From NCBI GenBank assembly GCA_938082915.1, contig CALKCG010000103.1, positions 1-6,458 on the forward strand: 6,458 nucleotides of DNA, written 5' to 3'. Below the pieces are notes generated by a model. The model searched no databases, was not told where the DNA came from, and was given only the letters and a program-made list of their open reading frames with translations. A program made the position numbers and the translations under genes. Position 1 is the stretch's first letter. The number at the start of each line of letters is the position of its first letter. The DNA comes from an uncultured archaeon. Its GTDB lineage: Archaea; Thermoproteota; CALKCG01; B24. This document shows positions 1 to 6,259 of the stretch, in pieces.

Positions 1-241
1 CGTCGACCTTCCTCGTAACAATATACCTGCCATACGTATCCTTACCGACTAAGCCAAGCGTTTCCAATTTATCAAGGTGGTGAAACGCTAAGCTTGGGCT
101 TGAAAACCTCAATGCCCTCTGAACTTCCCTCACGCCAACCCCCCTTCTATTCCTCAGAAGATACATGTAAACTTGCAACGTTTTACCTCTAAGAGCATAC
201 TCTACCTTCTCCATATCCGGCTCTTTAGGCTTCTCAGACAT
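1..241 (-). CDS. Winged helix-turn-helix protein, C-terminus cut by the window edge
   Basis: This partial gene starts at ATG 241-239 and runs off the left edge after 80 codons. An in-frame TGA lies four codons upstream of this ATG, so it is close to the longest possible start; a second ATG is at codon 10. Residues about 15-78 read as a winged helix: a helix (LRGKTLQVYMYLL), a short turn, a second helix (GVREVQRAL), a recognition helix (SPSLAFHHLDKLETLGLV) and a wing (KDTYGRYIVTRK). The recognition-helix and wing pattern is typical of archaeal MarR/ArsR-like winged helices, and resembles a group in which the domain is followed by membrane segments. The membrane part is not visible here, so membrane location is inference only. 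It lies downstream of the purP pair on the same strand, across a 105-base gap, so it probably has its own promoter. Target and ligand are unknown. Confidence 0.8.
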   Translation of the reverse strand, partial: MSEKPKEPDMEKVEYALRGKTLQVYMYLLRNRRGVGVREVQRALRFSSPSLAFHHLDKLETLGLVGKDTYGRYIVTRKVD

Positions 242-346
242 TTCAGCTCTTCAATCAGACAATTGACTGAATCAAGAATAAATGTTTCCCTGTCAGAGTT
301 AGAAGACTCCTTAAAATGTTTCTACTGTTTAATATGCGTAAAAAAT
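242..346 (-). promoter_or_regulatory. Intergenic gap with weak candidate promoter for the winged-helix gene
   Basis: This 105-base gap between the end of purP and the winged-helix gene contains no credible ORF on either strand. Read on the minus strand it is A/T-rich. The best-placed TATA-like element is ATTTATT (283-277), which would put transcription start near 254, about a dozen bases before the ATG at 241. No clear Shine-Dalgarno site precedes the ATG. Other A/T-rich stretches farther upstream could serve equally well, so the assignment is weak. Confidence 0.3.
340..346 (-). terminator. Oligo-T run directly after the purP stop codon
   Basis: On the minus strand the TAG stop of purP (349-347) is followed immediately by ATTTTTT. 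Archaeal RNA polymerase can terminate at short U-rich tracts without a hairpin, so this run of six T residues is a plausible 3' end of the purP pair transcript. No stem-loop is seen next to it. Run length alone is weak evidence. Confidence 0.35.
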
Positions 347-1444
347 CTAGTACAGTATTTCCTCTAGTCTGTCGCTTTCAAGGGCTTTTTTAAGTTCTAA
401 AGCTATTCGCTTACCCGTAGACATAGGCTCGTCGAATAGGTATGGTGTGTATGGTGAACCCTGAGGATATAGATTTGTACCAGCAACTATTCTAGCGGAA
501 ATTTCGAAAACTGTAAATCCTCTACTGGGATGGTATATCGTTTCAAGGCAGAATGGTCCTACTATCCCAGGTGGGAAGAGCCTCCGGGAAGCCAGTACCA
601 CTCTAGCACCCATGTCGAGGCAATCCTTTAAAAGACTTTCCCTTAAAATCAAAGGCTGATTTCCAGTAACAGTATAGTCGAAGAACTCCTCTGGAACGTT
701 GGGAAGCCCTCTATACGCTTCATCTATAGGCTCTATACGTTTATCCATGCTTAGAAGTTCAAGTCTACCATTCCCAACTCTAAAGCCCCCATCCAGCATT
801 AGACTGTAGAAGAAGTGGAAGTAGTAGCGTACTCCAGGTACAAATTCCTGTATGGAAACTTCTTCAATGCTTCTTATAAGCTTCTTATCCATAGTCCATT
901 TAATCTTCTCTTCAAGCTCTTTAGCGGAATCTGCTGTGAAGTATCCTGCCCCTCCTTTTGCACCTGGATACTTTACGAATACTTTACAGTCTACTTCTGA
1001 GGGGTTTTTAAACTCCCTTGGCGTTTTCAAACCAGCCTCCCTAAACCATTCCATCTGTTTAGATCTATCGCTCTCCCACAGTAAAACCGTTCTATTGCCG
1101 AACGTTGGTACGAAAAGCATATTGAGGATGTTAGAGGCTCCAACATATTCGACGAAGGAGCCGTGCGGTATTATCACACAATTCTCCTCTACAAGTTTCT
1201 CCTGAACTTCTTTACGAAGCACGTCTTTAAATCCTTGAACTTCTATGAAGATGTCTGGTTTAGCTAGAGGGAAAGCTTCGTAGACAAACCTACGGTCTGG
1301 CGTTGTTACACCAAGCGTTCTAAACTTCAGCGATCTAGCTCCGTGGAAAATTTGAAGTGCTGAATGAGAGCATATAGTTGAAATAGTTAATTTGTTTTTA
1401 TTATATTTTGAAAGCACTCCTCTAATATCCTCTACCGTTATCAT
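347..1444 (-). CDS. purP: 5-formaminoimidazole-4-carboxamide ribonucleotide (FAICAR) synthetase, PurP
   Basis: PurP is the archaeal ATP-grasp enzyme that makes FAICAR from AICAR, formate and ATP (step 9 of de novo IMP synthesis, in the cytoplasm), replacing the folate-dependent transformylase half of bacterial PurH. The 365-residue product has the family's usual length (about 360). Visible family motifs, in order: SHS at 26-28 with the substrate-site histidine at 27, PHGSF 93-97, FGNR 115-118, WESDR 123-127, the glycine-rich ATP-grasp loop KYPGAKGGAGYF 158-169, QEF 199-201, HFFYS 210-214, MDKR 233-236, TGNQP 260-264, RESLL 268-272, PPGIVGPF 291-298, FEISAR 313-318 and GTN 322-324. All look intact, so it should be active. 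Its ATG overlaps the TGA of the upstream paralogue by 4 bases, and an AAGGAG site inside that gene precedes it, so expression should be coupled. I am sure of the family and fairly sure of the function. Confidence 0.93.
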   Translation of the reverse strand: MITVEDIRGVLSKYNKNKLTISTICSHSALQIFHGARSLKFRTLGVTTPDRRFVYEAFPLAKPDIFIEVQGFKDVLRKEVQEKLVEENCVIIPHGSFVEYVGASNILNMLFVPTFGNRTVLLWESDRSKQMEWFREAGLKTPREFKNPSEVDCKVFVKYPGAKGGAGYFTADSAKELEEKIKWTMDKKLIRSIEEVSIQEFVPGVRYYFHFFYSLMLDGGFRVGNGRLELLSMDKRIEPIDEAYRGLPNVPEEFFDYTVTGNQPLILRESLLKDCLDMGARVVLASRRLFPPGIVGPFCLETIYHPSRGFTVFEISARIVAGTNLYPQGSPYTPYLFDEPMSTGKRIALELKKALESDRLEEILY

Positions 1445-2607
1445 GTTACAATCTCCTTAAGCCTACCGTGTTTATAAGCATATGAAATCTCTATGATCGT
1501 TAAATCTAAAACACTTTCAATCCTATCTAGTCCTAATTCTCTGAGAAGTTTAGAATAACGTATTGAAAGCCTCTTCATTTCCGGCGAAGTAGGTCCTACG
1601 CACGGACTTCCAGGCACTCTAGGGCTTACATCGAACACGTAGAATTCAAGTCTTTTACCCTCAGGGTCTTCAGGATCATATGCTATAGCTCCTTGAAGCG
1701 CGAAAGAGCCTATGAGCCCTGGAGGATACTCCAACCTACATATTTCAATAAACTTTTCAGCAGCCTTGTAGACGAGTGGCTTCTGAGACTCCCTCATGGT
1801 TACTCCGAAGTGTCCGATCTCCTCATTCTTGATGGAGATGCGCAATTCAAGCTGATCTCTTGCGGGTAGATTTAACACTCCATGCAGATTTACCTGCCTC
1901 CTATCATCAAACCCTAGGAAGTCGAACTGTGGAAAGACGTCTGTGAGAACCCATGCATGGAAGTTTGCATTAAACCTAGGGCCTAATACGTACTCCTCTA
2001 TTACAGACTGCTTAAGGTCTTCTTCCGCTATGACGTCCTCCTTTATGAGTTTCTCAGCCTTAGCCCAGTACTCTTCCGGGCTGCTTGCTGTGAAGAATGC
2101 TCTTTCAAGAGGCTTCTTCTTCTGTCTGACCTTCACAATAACTAGTCTATCTATTTCCTCAGGTTTTGAAAACAGTTTAGGCATTTTAATCCCAGCCTTC
2201 TCCAGAAGCCAATATTGGTTTTTGGGTAAAAGCCTCTCCTCCGTTTTTAAGAGGTACCTATTTCCATAAATTGGAACGTAGAATTTACTCTCTATGTTTT
2301 CCCATCCAACGTAGACTGTGAAAGACCTATTCGGTATGAAAATAGTATTCAAGTTTCGAAGCCTCTCCTGAACTTCTTCGTCAAGTATTTCCTCAAACTT
2401 GTCTAAGAGGATGATTTCATCGAATAGGAAACTGTTGTATTTTACGTAGAGCTCCTCCCTACCCTTTTGACATACTACTACTGTTTTAAAGCCGGCGTAT
2501 TTAGCAGATGTTGCAACTTCTTCCGCTGAGTGGCTTCCAAGCACACCTATGGTTGGTTTACCGTACTTTGAAACCAGTTCTTGAATTTCGCCCCTATCGA
2601 TGGTCAT
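1441..2607 (-). CDS. Divergent PurP-family ATP-grasp paralogue with altered ATP loop
   Basis: This 388-residue protein aligns end to end with the PurP encoded just downstream and belongs to the same ATP-grasp family (N-terminal DUF1246-type and C-terminal DUF1297-type domains). Shared landmarks: GSHS 24-27, VYVGWENI 98-105, YGNR 114-117, EEY 204-206, MRES 271-274, PPGLIGSF 295-302 and FDVSPR 325-330. Several key motifs are changed. PHGSF is PNRSF (92-96), the glycine-rich loop is VRQKKKPLERAFF (160-172) with no glycines, MDKR is DDRR (234-237), and SAR...GTN is SPR...GSPCVG. About a dozen extra residues lie near the C-terminus before a conserved-looking tail. Archaea often carry more than one PurP-like gene. 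This copy may use another substrate, catalyse a neighbouring purine step, or be a non-catalytic partner of PurP; sequence alone cannot decide. It is the first gene of the pair; ATG 2607-2605 is preceded by GGGAGG with five bases of spacing. Confidence 0.85.
   Translation of the reverse strand: MTIDRGEIQELVSKYGKPTIGVLGSHSAEEVATSAKYAGFKTVVVCQKGREELYVKYNSFLFDEIILLDKFEEILDEEVQERLRNLNTIFIPNRSFTVYVGWENIESKFYVPIYGNRYLLKTEERLLPKNQYWLLEKAGIKMPKLFSKPEEIDRLVIVKVRQKKKPLERAFFTASSPEEYWAKAEKLIKEDVIAEEDLKQSVIEEYVLGPRFNANFHAWVLTDVFPQFDFLGFDDRRQVNLHGVLNLPARDQLELRISIKNEEIGHFGVTMRESQKPLVYKAAEKFIEICRLEYPPGLIGSFALQGAIAYDPEDPEGKRLEFYVFDVSPRVPGSPCVGPTSPEMKRLSIRYSKLLRELGLDRIESVLDLTIIEISYAYKHGRLKEIVT
1453..1458 (-). 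promoter_or_regulatory. Shine-Dalgarno site of purP inside the upstream gene
   Basis: AAGGAG on the minus strand lies eight bases before the purP ATG, within the last codons of the upstream paralogue. It supports the ATG at 1444-1442 and, with the ATGA overlap, translational coupling of the two genes. Confidence 0.7.
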
Positions 2608-2612
2608 ATAAG

Positions 2613-2618
2613 CCTCCC
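2613..2618 (-). promoter_or_regulatory. Shine-Dalgarno site of the PurP paralogue
   Basis: GGGAGG on the minus strand ends five bases before the ATG at 2607-2605. It fixes the start of the PurP paralogue and implies that its transcript has a short 5' leader, unlike the apparently leaderless genes on the plus strand. Confidence 0.7.
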
Positions 2619-2637
2619 TGTTAAATTCTGTTAATTC

Positions 2638-2652
2638 CAGCTTAAAAAGCTG
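2638..2652 (-). promoter_or_regulatory. Probable TATA box of the purP pair, embedded in a 15-base palindrome
   Basis: Read on the minus strand, CTTTTTAAG (2649-2641) is centred about 38 bases before the PurP-paralogue ATG. A TATA box here would start transcription near 2619-2620, just upstream of the GGGAGG site, leaving a leader of about 12 bases. The box sits in the perfect palindrome CAGCTT-AAA-AAGCTG (arms 2638-2643 and 2647-2652). A dimeric repressor bound there would block TBP binding, but no matching regulator is known from the sequence. Confidence 0.45.
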
Positions 2653-2657
2653 AGAAC

Positions 2658-2676
2658 TGCTTAAATTTTTTTAATA
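2658..2676 (+). promoter_or_regulatory. Probable BRE/TATA promoter of the moeA pair
   Basis: TGC at 2658-2660 followed by an A/T-only stretch at 2661-2675 forms the only good TATA-like element before moeA. Its centre lies about 26 bases before the ATG at 2694, the usual archaeal TATA-to-start distance for a leaderless transcript. No Shine-Dalgarno sequence precedes that ATG, which agrees. The same TGCTTAAA string occurs at nearly the same distance before the CooT-family gene. Confidence 0.5.
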
Positions 2677-2693
2677 CGCTCTTCCTGTGTAAC

Positions 2694-3974
2694 ATGAGGC
2701 ATATGCGAGTTAAAATGTCCGGTTTCGGTAACCTTTTAACGGTCGATGAAGCCTTAAAAAGGCTCCTTGAATCTATCAGGGATCGTAAGCTCGACGTTGA
2801 GAAGGTGCCTCTGGAAGATTCCGTCGATAGGATATGCGCTGAAGATTTAAGGGCTCCCGTAGATATCCCTCCTTTTAACAGGTCGGCTGTAGACGGGTAT
2901 GCCGTTAGATACGTAGACGTTTTAAGCGCCTTACCATCCAATCCAGTGGAGCTTAAGATCGTAGGTGTCTCGGAAACTGGCTACGACTTAGAAACACTTC
3001 CGAAAGTCAATCCCGGAGAGGCTGTAGAGATTTATACGGGAGCCCCCATACCGTTTGGAGCAGACTCCGTTGTCATGGCTGAATTCTGTAAAAGAGATGG
3101 TGACAGACTATGGGTTTCGAAACCAGTAGCATACATGCAGAATGTTTCAGTGAAAGGGGAGGACTTTAAAACCGGAGAACTCGTCGTAGCTAAAGGCGTT
3201 AAATTGAAACCGTGGCATGTAGGTGCTTTAGCCTCCCTAGGTATAGTAAGCGTAACGGTTTACTGTAAGCCCACAGTTTTAGTAGCGTCGACTGGTTTGG
3301 AGCTTAAACAGCTGGGCTCTGAAGGCGGCTCGGGTAAAATATATGATTCAACTAGACCTATGCTTAAAGCGCTTTTGAAAAGCATTAACTGCAAGGTTTT
3401 AGACCTTGGAATACTTCCCGATGAACCTACATATATCATGGAAGCTATTTCAAAGCATTTGGAATCGATTGATTTAGCGGTAATTACTGGTGGAACAAGT
3501 CTAGGCTTAAAAGATGCGACGCCGGAGGCTTTAGACATGTTAGAGGGTTCAAAGCTGGTCTTCCACGGAGTTCGTATGAGACCCGGTAAGCCTACTGGTG
3601 CTTATGTTGTAAAAGGTAAGCCTATTTTCATGCTCTCAGGCTTCCCAGTTGCAGCCTTCATAGGATTTAAAGCCTTCGTTGAACCAACTGTATATGCTCT
3701 AACGGATTCTAAGCCAGACCCGCAACCCACTGTTAAAGCATACATCACCCGAAGATTGGCTAAGCCGACGGGCATCAAAGCGTACGTTAGAGTTAGAGTT
3801 TACCGTTCTCAAAACCGTTTCTATGCCGAACCTCTTAGATTGACGGGGTCGGGGATACTTTCAACTTTAACCAGGGGTAATGGCATTCTCATCCTTGAGG
3901 AGGAAGTTGAGGGTGTTGAGGAGGGGGAGGAGATTGAAGTTCTACTTACACAGCCTTTTGAAGAGGTGGCGTAG
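2694..3974 (+). CDS. moeA: Molybdopterin molybdenumtransferase MoeA, first of two paralogues
   Basis: MoeA inserts molybdate or tungstate into adenylylated molybdopterin, releasing AMP, in the last general step of Moco/Wco synthesis in the cytoplasm. The 426-residue product has the full MoeA layout: N-terminal domain about 15-185, MoCF/MogA-like domain about 192-335 and C-terminal beta domain about 348-418. Conserved features are IPPFNRSAVDGYAV (58-71; Asp67 matches E. coli Asp59), TGAPIP 115-120, GED 155-157 (Asp157), STGLE 199-203 (Glu203), IYDSTR 216-221, PDE 242-244 (Asp243), TGGTSLGLKD 265-274 (Asp274) and RPGKP 296-300. The usual GLPG-x-P motif is altered to MLSGFP (313-318). The C-terminal GSGILSTLTRGNGIL (386-400) is standard for family domain IV. 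The start is uncertain: ATGs at 2694, 2703 and 2715 are all possible. The promoter position fits a leaderless start at 2694, while homologues often begin near codon 8 (MSGFGNLL). It leads an operon with the next gene, 2 bases downstream. Confidence 0.93.
   Translation: MRHMRVKMSGFGNLLTVDEALKRLLESIRDRKLDVEKVPLEDSVDRICAEDLRAPVDIPPFNRSAVDGYAVRYVDVLSALPSNPVELKIVGVSETGYDLETLPKVNPGEAVEIYTGAPIPFGADSVVMAEFCKRDGDRLWVSKPVAYMQNVSVKGEDFKTGELVVAKGVKLKPWHVGALASLGIVSVTVYCKPTVLVASTGLELKQLGSEGGSGKIYDSTRPMLKALLKSINCKVLDLGILPDEPTYIMEAISKHLESIDLAVITGGTSLGLKDATPEALDMLEGSKLVFHGVRMRPGKPTGAYVVKGKPIFMLSGFPVAAFIGFKAFVEPTVYALTDSKPDPQPTVKAYITRRLAKPTGIKAYVRVRVYRSQNRFYAEPLRLTGSGILSTLTRGNGILILEEEVEGVEEGEEIEVLLTQPFEEVA
3963..3968 (+). 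promoter_or_regulatory. Shine-Dalgarno site that fixes a TTG start for the second moeA
   Basis: GAGGTG, in the last codons of the first moeA, lies eight bases before TTG 3977-3979. The alternative ATG at 4001 has no such site at a useful distance. This favours the TTG start and points to reinitiation by ribosomes finishing the first moeA. Confidence 0.65.
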
Positions 3975-3976
3975 GA

Positions 3977-5950
3977 TTGGCAAAGGTTTTCCACAGACTT
4001 ATGAGGGTTGAGGAAGCCATAGAGCTCATTAAAAGACATCTAAAACAGCTCAACCTCGAGCTGGAATACGTAGCTTTAACGGAGGCTTTGGGTAGAGTTC
4101 TCGCAGAGTCCATAGTTTCACCAGTGGATTATCCTCCGTTCGACCGGGCAACTGTAGATGGTTATGCAGTTAACAGCGTCAGCCTATTGAATGCCGACGA
4201 GGAAAACCCCGTTAAGCTCAGAGTTATCGGAGAGGTTAAAGTTGGGGAACTTCCAGACTTAGAGGTTAAACCTGGTGAAGCCGTGGAGATACATACTGGT
4301 GCCCCTATCCCCAAGGGAGTGGACTCAGTTGTAATGTCCGAGTACACTAAGAAGATTGGAGACTACGTGCTTATCTACAGGTCCACCTACCCCGGTGAAA
4401 ATATCGCTCAAACCGGTGCAGATTTGATGGTTGGTGAGTCTCTGATTAAAAAAGGCACGGTTTTAACATCTAGGGAAATCGGCGTTCTTGCTGCTATCGG
4501 ACTCAGTAAGGTTCCAGTTTACAGGAAAGTTAGAGTCGCTGTGATTTCAACTGGATGTGAAATTCAACCGCCAGGTTCTCATTTAAAACCGGGTAAGATC
4601 TACGATGTGAACAGTTTTACAATCTCCTGTATGCTTAGGGAACTGGGCTGTCAATCGGACGTATTGGGGATATATCCTGACGACTTTAATACTCTACGTA
4701 AAGTCGTCGGAGAAGCCCTCGAAAACTACGATGTTGTAGTGACCTCAGGAAGCACTTCAGCTGGGTTTGGGGATGTGATATATCGGGTTTTCAATAGTCT
4801 GGGTAAACCTGGCGTCTTAGTCCATGGACTTTTAATGAGACCGGGCAAGCCTACCGTTGTAGCCGTGATAAATGGCAAACTTGCACTAGGATTACCTGGC
4901 TTCCCAGTTTCAGCCATGATAGCTTTCCACATGGTTGCAAGACCGATTATTGCGTATCTAACCAATCTCCCCGTTGAAACCCCCCTCAAGATTAAAGCTG
5001 TTCTACCGTTTAGGGTTAAAACAGGAGGCGGCGTGAAAACTATTATACCAGTGAGTTTAACTTTAAACCCCTCCGGGTTTTTCTCAGCGTATCCTCTTGT
5101 TGAGGAATCTGGAGCCATATGGAGATTGGCTTTATCCGACGGCTTCGTAGAATGTCCTGAGGAGAGAGATTTCCTCGAGGAGAATGAAGAAGTATCTGTA
5201 ACGCTTTTCTCTAAAGCTATTAAACCAGCCGATTTAGTGTTCATTGGAAGCCACTGTCTAGGTTTAGACCTCCTCTTCGAGCATTTTGAAGAGCCATTAG
5301 CGGTGAAAGCGATCAATATAGGTTCACTAGGAGGGCTTTTAGCCGTTAAAAGAGGTGAAGCCGACGTAGCTGGCATTCACCTTTTAGATCCTGAAACTAT
5401 GCAGTATAATATTCCTTGTATAAGAAGATATGAGTTGGAGGGTAGAGTTGTACTTGTAAGAGGATATACTCGAATGCAGGGCTTCATAGTGAAGCCCGGT
5501 AATCCTAAGAAGATAAGTGGATTTGAAGACTTCTTCAGAAAAGATGTTACGATCATCAACAGGAACAAGGGTTCTGGGACGAGAGCTCTAATAGATGAGG
5601 GTTTACGGAAGGCTTCTGAAAGCCTTGGGTTGAAATTTGAAGAAGCCGTTAAAAGAATTAGAGGATACACATTCGAAGCTAAAACCCACTCAGCGGTAGC
5701 ATCAGCCATAGCATATGGCAAGTGCGACGTAGGCGTGGGTATTGAAGCAGTAGCCTACGCATATGGATTGGAATTCATACCGATAGCTGAAGAACTCTAC
5801 GATTTCTTAATCCTAAGGGATAGGCTTCAGAAAAACTCTATTAAAATTTTCATTAAAACCCTCAGTTCTGACGCGTTTAAAAAAGTACTTGTAGAGAGGC
5901 TTAGAGGATATAGACCCCTTAGAGAGACTGGCAATATAGTATATGGTTGA
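3977..5950 (+). CDS. moeA: MoeA fused to a C-terminal PBP-like substrate-binding domain
   Basis: This 657-residue protein is a complete MoeA (about 1-410) followed by a periplasmic-binding-protein-like domain (about 415-645), an architecture known in archaea (PF03453, PF00994, PF03454, PF12727). MoeA motifs: YPPFDRATVDGYAV 52-65 (Asp61), TGAPIP 107-112, GENIAQTGADL 140-150 (Asp149), STGCE 191-195, KIYD 207-210, PDD 234-236, SGSTSAGFGD 257-266 and GLPGFP 305-310, so the catalytic acids are present. The tail has the family landmarks GSHCLGLDLL 424-433, NIGSLGGLLAVKRGEADVAGIHLLD (starting at 447), RGYTRMQGFIV 495-505, NRNKGSGTR 528-536 and EAKTH 567-571. There is no signal peptide, so the PBP-like domain acts in the cytoplasm. 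It may bind molybdate or tungstate, or a related ligand, for delivery or feedback; this is inference. The start is TTG, supported by GAGGTG upstream and by 2-base spacing after the first moeA. The two MoeAs probably divide labour (metal choice) or form a mixed oligomer. Confidence 0.93.
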   Translation: MAKVFHRLMRVEEAIELIKRHLKQLNLELEYVALTEALGRVLAESIVSPVDYPPFDRATVDGYAVNSVSLLNADEENPVKLRVIGEVKVGELPDLEVKPGEAVEIHTGAPIPKGVDSVVMSEYTKKIGDYVLIYRSTYPGENIAQTGADLMVGESLIKKGTVLTSREIGVLAAIGLSKVPVYRKVRVAVISTGCEIQPPGSHLKPGKIYDVNSFTISCMLRELGCQSDVLGIYPDDFNTLRKVVGEALENYDVVVTSGSTSAGFGDVIYRVFNSLGKPGVLVHGLLMRPGKPTVVAVINGKLALGLPGFPVSAMIAFHMVARPIIAYLTNLPVETPLKIKAVLPFRVKTGGGVKTIIPVSLTLNPSGFFSAYPLVEESGAIWRLALSDGFVECPEERDFLEENEEVSVTLFSKAIKPADLVFIGSHCLGLDLLFEHFEEPLAVKAINIGSLGGLLAVKRGEADVAGIHLLDPETMQYNIPCIRRYELEGRVVLVRGYTRMQGFIVKPGNPKKISGFEDFFRKDVTIINRNKGSGTRALIDEGLRKASESLGLKFEEAVKRIRGYTFEAKTHSAVASAIAYGKCDVGVGIEAVAYAYGLEFIPIAEELYDFLILRDRLQKNSIKIFIKTLSSDAFKKVLVERLRGYRPLRETGNIVYG

Positions 5951-6000
5951 AAGTATGCTCAGCTGGAGAGAATTCAATTATATGGAAGATAATGAGAATA

Positions 6001-6016
6001 TGCTTAAAAATTAAAA
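6001..6016 (+). promoter_or_regulatory. Probable BRE/TATA promoter of the CooT-family gene
   Basis: TGCTTAAAAATTAAAA lies in the 84-base gap after the second moeA. Its centre is about 27 bases before ATG 6035, so transcription would begin at or within a few bases of the start codon. No Shine-Dalgarno sequence precedes the ATG, in keeping with a leaderless mRNA. The small gene can therefore be expressed apart from the moeA operon. Confidence 0.5.
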
Positions 6017-6034
6017 CCTACTTATCAATACTCT

Positions 6035-6232
6035 ATGTGTCTTCTCAAAGTCTATTTAGATAATGGCGGTAGGAGAAGGCTAATAGCAGCAGATGTAGCT
6101 TTAATCGTACGCGAGGGGGATGATTTCAGACTTAGATTTCTAGAGTCTGGTAGAGATTTTCTACTTAGAAAAGTTGCTCTTCAATTTTTAGACGCATTAA
6201 ATTCCATTATTGTGTTTAAATCTTTAGAATAG
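6035..6232 (+). CDS. CooT-family small protein (putative nickel-binding)
   Basis: This 65-residue protein begins MCLLKVYL and then reads as a small beta-rich fold: ADVALIVREGDDFRLRFLES at about 19-38, then RKVALQFLDALNSIIVF at 45-61. The family (PF10133, formerly called a predicted RNA-binding protein) has the same size and the invariant Cys2. In the studied bacterial CooT, a dimer binds one Ni(II) through that cysteine and assists maturation of nickel CO dehydrogenase. Archaeal members are widespread and mostly uncharacterised, so nickel binding here is inferred from family and Cys2 only. No histidine-rich tail is present. It follows the moeA-PBP gene on the same strand but has its own TATA-like box. 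The short length makes the family call good rather than certain. Confidence 0.75.
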   Translation: MCLLKVYLDNGGRRRLIAADVALIVREGDDFRLRFLESGRDFLLRKVALQFLDALNSIIVFKSLE

Positions 6233-6259
6233 TTACAGTTACTATGCTAAAATTTCAAT

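Noticed and set aside
173..367. Plus-strand ORF of 64 codons
   Set aside because: It overlaps the antisense of the winged-helix gene and the end of purP, has no recognisable protein pattern and no promoter or ribosome site; the minus-strand winged helix explains the region better.
815..1205. Two overlapping plus-strand ORFs of 61 and 117 codons inside purP
   Set aside because: Both are antisense to conserved PurP motifs and are serine- and leucine-rich shadows of the coding strand.
1943..2269. Plus-strand ORF of 108 codons inside the PurP paralogue
   Set aside because: Antisense shadow of a full-length gene that aligns with PurP along its whole length.
2642..2941. Minus-strand ORF of 99 codons across the start of moeA
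   Set aside because: Lies antisense to the conserved MoeA N-terminus, with serine- and threonine-rich sequence typical of a shadow frame; its end also runs into the divergent promoter region.
4726..5721. Minus-strand ORFs of 216 and 114 codons inside the second moeA
   Set aside because: They are antisense to well-conserved MoeA and PBP-like motifs, have no recognisable domain and are low-complexity shadows, although the 216-codon one is long.
5955..6014. Plus-strand 19-codon ORF between the second moeA and the CooT-family gene
   Set aside because: It lacks a good ribosome site and overlaps the TATA-like box of the next gene, so it is most likely chance.
6231..6242. Tandem AGTTAC-AGTTAC repeat after the CooT-family stop codon
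   Set aside because: Only two copies of six bases, with an imperfect surrounding palindrome; too short to call an operator or repeat element.
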